A stretch of 16,261 nucleotides of DNA from Acetobacteraceae bacterium (GTDB lineage: Bacteria; Pseudomonadota; Alphaproteobacteria; Acetobacterales; Acetobacteraceae), in contig DAICYU010000030.1 in assembly GCA_027311485.1 (NCBI GenBank), forward strand, positions 1 to 16,261, in the 5' to 3' direction. Made by a program: the position numbers and the translations under genes. Shown piece after piece: positions 14,117 to 16,261 of the stretch (position 1 is the stretch's first letter; each line of letters opens with the position of its first letter). The notes under the pieces were generated by a model. That model saw only the letters and a list, made by a program, of their open reading frames with translations, was not told the DNA's origin and ran no database searches.

Positions 14117-14137
14117 GGCCGGGCCTCTATTCCGGCC
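14117..14137. terminator. Hairpin between convergent trmO and fdsD
   Basis: GGCCGG (14117-14122) pairs with CCGGCC (14132-14137) around a nine-base loop, in the 43-bp gap where plus- and minus-strand genes converge. Placement suits a bidirectional terminator, but neither strand has a T-run, so rho-independent activity is uncertain. Confidence 0.4.
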
Positions 14138-14152
14138 GCCGGGGCAGGGGGA

Positions 14153-14368
14153 TCAGGCGGCCTGCGTCTGCTTCAGATGCTCCAGCGCTTCGCGCACCGG
14201 CGGATCAAGTTCCACCTGCTCCAAGTGGTCCAGCAGCGTCTTGCGCATGCGAAGGTCCCAGAACTTTACGATGTGATCCTCGATGCCGGCGACGGCCTGT
14301 CCGCCCGGCTGGGTTACGAAGAAGCGGCCAATCTGGTTGGCCATGTAGGCCAGTTTATCAGGCGACAT
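14153..14368 (-). CDS. fdsD: Formate dehydrogenase subunit delta
   Basis: A 71-residue FdsD-family protein (MSPDKLAYMANQIGRFF, then a HIVKFWDLRMRKTL block). It is the small accessory subunit of the soluble NAD+-dependent molybdenum formate dehydrogenase. The ANQIGRFF and HI..FWDPRMR-type motifs are the family signature. The start at ATG 14368 lies inside the end of fdhD (11-nt overlap), so the two are translationally coupled. An open frame continues upstream to 14416 but only as a shadow of fdhD. It is the last gene of the fds operon here, facing trmO. Confidence 0.88.
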   Translation of the reverse strand: MSPDKLAYMANQIGRFFVTQPGGQAVAGIEDHIVKFWDLRMRKTLLDHLEQVELDPPVREALEHLKQTQAA

Positions 14369-15182
14369 GGGGCACCGTTTCAGGGCAAACACGATCGGGG
14401 TGGGTAAAGACCTCAAACCCGTCCGGCCGAGCGACGCCGATCAGGGTGAGGTTGGCGGCATCAGCCTGGCGGATGGCGAGGGATGTGGGCGCGGATACGG
14501 CGACGATCACGGACGCGCCCATGGTCGCGGCCTTCTGCACCATTTCCACCGACACGCGGCTGGACAGCAGCACGATGCCGTCGGCAGCGGCAATCGACCG
14601 GCGGGCGAGGGCGCCGGCGAGTTTGTCCAGCGCATTGTGCCGGCCAACATCCTCCCGCAGGGCGACCAGACCGTGCGCCGGTGTCCAGAAAGCGGCGGCG
14701 TGGACGGCGCGTGTCGCGACATTCAGGGTCTGCGCCGCCGGCATCGATTGCATCGCGGCATGGATCATCGCCGGGGTCAGGCCCGGCCCCTTGGGGACGC
14801 GTGGCATGGTGCGGACGGCAGCGGCGAGACTATCCAGGCCGCACAGGCCGCACCCGCTTGGCCCAGCCATGCGGCGCTGGCGGCGTGTCAGGGCATTCAG
14901 CCGGTCGGTGGCAAGGTCCATCCGCAGCTCGATCCCGTCCGGGACGGTGACGATTTCCAGCCCCAGGATGTCGGCGGCGCTGTCGATGATGCCTTCCGAC
15001 AGGCTGAAGCCGACGGCGAAATCCTCGAGGTCCCCCGGCGTTGCCAGCATGACCGCATGGGTGGCGCGGTTGTAGGTCAGGGCGATCGGGGTTTCGGTCG
15101 GCACCAAGCGCGTGCCGGTGGCGGCGGCATCGCCGCGCCAGGCGATGCGGGTGACCGCCAGCACGGTATCCGCTGCCTTCAC
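14358..15182 (-). CDS. fdhD: Formate dehydrogenase accessory sulfurtransferase FdhD
   Basis: FdhD transfers sulfur from a cysteine desulfurase to the molybdenum cofactor of formate dehydrogenase, which is required for activity. From GTG 15182 the protein has 274 residues, close to the E. coli length. The redox/sulfur-carrying motif is Cys111-x-x-Cys114 (SGCGLCGLDSL). VPTETPIALTYN (27-38), FAVGFSLSEGII and the DVGRHNALDKLAG block are family signatures. I chose GTG 15182 because GGGGAGG lies five bases before it; a longer frame to TTG 15260 adds 26 low-complexity residues without a ribosome site. It sits between fdsA and fdsD, the usual fds order. Confidence 0.9.
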   Translation of the reverse strand: MKAADTVLAVTRIAWRGDAAATGTRLVPTETPIALTYNRATHAVMLATPGDLEDFAVGFSLSEGIIDSAADILGLEIVTVPDGIELRMDLATDRLNALTRRQRRMAGPSGCGLCGLDSLAAAVRTMPRVPKGPGLTPAMIHAAMQSMPAAQTLNVATRAVHAAAFWTPAHGLVALREDVGRHNALDKLAGALARRSIAAADGIVLLSSRVSVEMVQKAATMGASVIVAVSAPTSLAIRQADAANLTLIGVARPDGFEVFTHPDRVCPETVPHVA

Positions 15183-15187
15183 CGAAA

Positions 15188-15194
15188 CCTCCCC
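15188..15194 (-). promoter_or_regulatory. Strong Shine-Dalgarno deciding the fdhD start
   Basis: On the minus strand GGGGAGG occupies 15194-15188, followed by the spacer TTTCG and GTG at 15182. It is the best ribosome-binding site in the window and supports the GTG over the upstream TTG (15260) or GTG (15248). Confidence 0.65.
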
Positions 15195-15269
15195 AGGAAT
15201 GACGCCGGGAGCGGCGGCTGTCCCGGGGACAATTTCAGCGGCGTCCACGGCCCGGTTCAAGCCAGGCCG

Positions 15270-15287
15270 CGCCCGTTGGGGCGGGCG
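15270..15287. other. GC-rich hairpin in the fdsA-fdhD gap
   Basis: CGCCCG (15270-15275) and CGGGCG (15282-15287) can pair around TTGGGG. It lies in the 208-bp stretch (15183-15390) between the fdsA stop and the chosen fdhD start. I see no other gene in that gap. It may attenuate read-through or protect the fdsA mRNA end; there is no T-run. Confidence 0.3.
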
Positions 15288-15390
15288 GGTTTGCGGCAGC
15301 GGCAGATTGCGCTGCCCGCATCGAAGCGCACGGGACCAAGTCCGTGGCGACCGGCGGGACGCGGGCCGTCCGGGGTGAAGCGCCCGGGGA

Positions 15391-16206
15391 TCATTCCGCT
15401 GCGGGCGCCGGTGCGATCCGGCGGCTCTCCTCGGACAAGGCGCGATAATGCGTTTGCCAGTCGGACGGACCGTTGGACGGTGCGACCTGCACCGCGGTCA
15501 CCTTGTATTCGGGGCAGTTCGTCGCCCAGTCGGAATAGTCGGTGGTGACGACGTTCACCTGGGTCAGCGGATGGTGGAAGGTCGTATAGACCACGCCCGG
15601 TGCCACACGCTCGGTGATCTTCGCCCGCAGCGTCGTGTCACCGGCCCGGCTTTGCAGCCGCACCCAGTTGCCGTCGTGGATGCCGCGTTCCTCGGCGTCG
15701 TGCGGATGGATTTCCAGCACGTCCTCGCCGTGCCAGACGACGTTTTCGGTGCGCCGGGTCTGCGCGCCGACGTTGTACTGGCTCAGGATGCGGCCGGTGG
15801 TCAGCAGCAGCGGGAAGCGCGGGCCGATTTTTTCGTCGGTCGGCACGAACTCGGTAATCACGAAGTTGCCCTTGCCGCGGACGAAGCCGTTCATGTGCAT
15901 GATCGGCGTGCCGTCCGGTGCGGCATCGTTGCAGGGCCACTGCACCGAGGCTTTCGCCAGCTTCTCATACGTGACGCCGGAGAACGTCGGGGTCGTGCGG
16001 GCGATCTCGGCCATGATCTCGGACGGATGGCCGTAGTCCATCCGATAGCCCATGGCGTTGGAGATGGCCTGCGTCACCTCCCAGTCCGCCATGCCGTTGC
16101 GCGGCTGCATGACCTTGCGCACCAGGTTGATGCGGCGTTCGGCGTTGATAAAGGTGCCGTCCTTTTCCAGGAAAGTGGCGCCGGGCAGGAAGACGGATCC
16201 AGGGCC
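15391..16206 (-). CDS. fdsA: Formate dehydrogenase subunit alpha, C-terminal part (frame interrupted at its upstream end)
   Basis: The last about 270 residues of the molybdopterin-guanine-dinucleotide-containing catalytic subunit FdsA. Visible are VFLPGATFLEKDGTFINAER, RKVMQPRNG, the EIMAEIARTTPTFSGVTY stretch, PLLLTTGRILSQYN and the molybdopterin-dinucleotide-binding C-terminal domain with VVYTTFHHP and NCPEYKVTAVQV. The enzyme oxidises formate to CO2 and passes electrons to NAD+ via FdsB/FdsG. Coding identity is clear from 15391 up to about 16200. Immediately upstream the frame reads GGC-CCT and then hits TAA at 16209-16207, with unrelated AT-richer sequence beyond. The gene is therefore interrupted by an insertion or by a contig-end artefact; a GTG at 16122 is the only start inside and is not the real one. 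Confidence 0.85.
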   Translation of the reverse strand, partial: GPGSVFLPGATFLEKDGTFINAERRINLVRKVMQPRNGMADWEVTQAISNAMGYRMDYGHPSEIMAEIARTTPTFSGVTYEKLAKASVQWPCNDAAPDGTPIMHMNGFVRGKGNFVITEFVPTDEKIGPRFPLLLTTGRILSQYNVGAQTRRTENVVWHGEDVLEIHPHDAEERGIHDGNWVRLQSRAGDTTLRAKITERVAPGVVYTTFHHPLTQVNVVTTDYSDWATNCPEYKVTAVQVAPSNGPSDWQTHYRALSEESRRIAPAPAAE

Positions 16207-16261
16207 TTACTTTGATTGGCAACGGGTAAGTCATTTTACAGAGGATAATGCCAGTCCCTCT
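16201..16261. other. Foreign-looking tail: insertion-element end or contig-end misjoin
   Basis: These 61 bases contain 28 G/C (46%), against roughly two thirds in the rest of the window. They do not continue the FdsA frame (in-frame TAA at 16209-16207). The junction is at or beside GGATCC (16195-16200). AGAGG (16240-16244) is repeated inverted as CCTCT at the very end. I do not recognise the sequence as a particular IS family. Confidence 0.55.

Noticed and set aside
1..16261. CRISPR arrays, tRNA or rRNA genes
   Set aside because: I saw no regularly spaced direct repeats, no tRNA cloverleaf signature and no rRNA-like segment; nearly all of the window is explained by coding genes.

Overview
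The window is GC-rich (about two thirds G+C by eye) and densely coded, with many ATGA/GTGA stop-start overlaps. It reads as a chromosomal segment of an alphaproteobacterium, perhaps Rhodospirillales/Acetobacteraceae. Grounds for this are the FdsA-FdhD-FdsD formate dehydrogenase module, promoter motifs of the alphaproteobacterial EcfG type, and a B12-radical-SAM/CgeB glycosyltransferase cluster that I recall from plant- and soil-associated alphaproteobacteria. The species is not determinable from the sequence alone.

Left part (minus strand). The N-terminal third of a zinc alcohol dehydrogenase runs off the left edge (1-259). A seven-gene membrane operon then reads leftwards from 4538 to 451: mrpE, mrpF, mrpG, a small DUF4040 protein, an MrpB protein with an extra MrpA-tail/MbhE-like N-terminus, mrpC and mrpD. 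No full-length MrpA is present. The gene order is that of the antiporter half of archaeal membrane-bound hydrogenase (mbhA-H), not the usual mrpABCDEFG order, and no hydrogenase genes follow. A perfect GGAAC-N16-CGTT box sits just upstream of mrpE.

Middle (plus strand). A YciF/DUF892 ferritin-like protein (4731-5252) and a small acidic soluble protein (5258-5530) diverge from the mrp operon and look like a stress pair. After a 167-bp gap with a second perfect GGAAC-N16-CGTT box and two hairpins comes a tightly packed seven-gene sugar operon (5698-13602): a dTDP-rhamnose-4-epimerase-like SDR, a CDP-paratose-2-epimerase-like SDR, a B12-binding-domain radical SAM enzyme, a GT4 glycosyltransferase and three CgeB-type GT-B glycosyltransferases. 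It probably builds or modifies an unknown deoxysugar-containing glycan. The two perfect EcfG-type boxes suggest that the Mrp operon and the glycan operon share general-stress control.

Right part. A short TrmO-type tRNA methyltransferase gene (13627-14109) follows the glycan operon. It faces the tail of a formate dehydrogenase operon on the minus strand: fdsA (C-terminal part only), fdhD, fdsD. The fdsA reading frame breaks at about 16200, at a GGATCC. The last 61 bases are of lower GC, contain an in-frame stop and do not continue FdsA, so the window ends in an inserted element or a contig-end repeat or misjoin.
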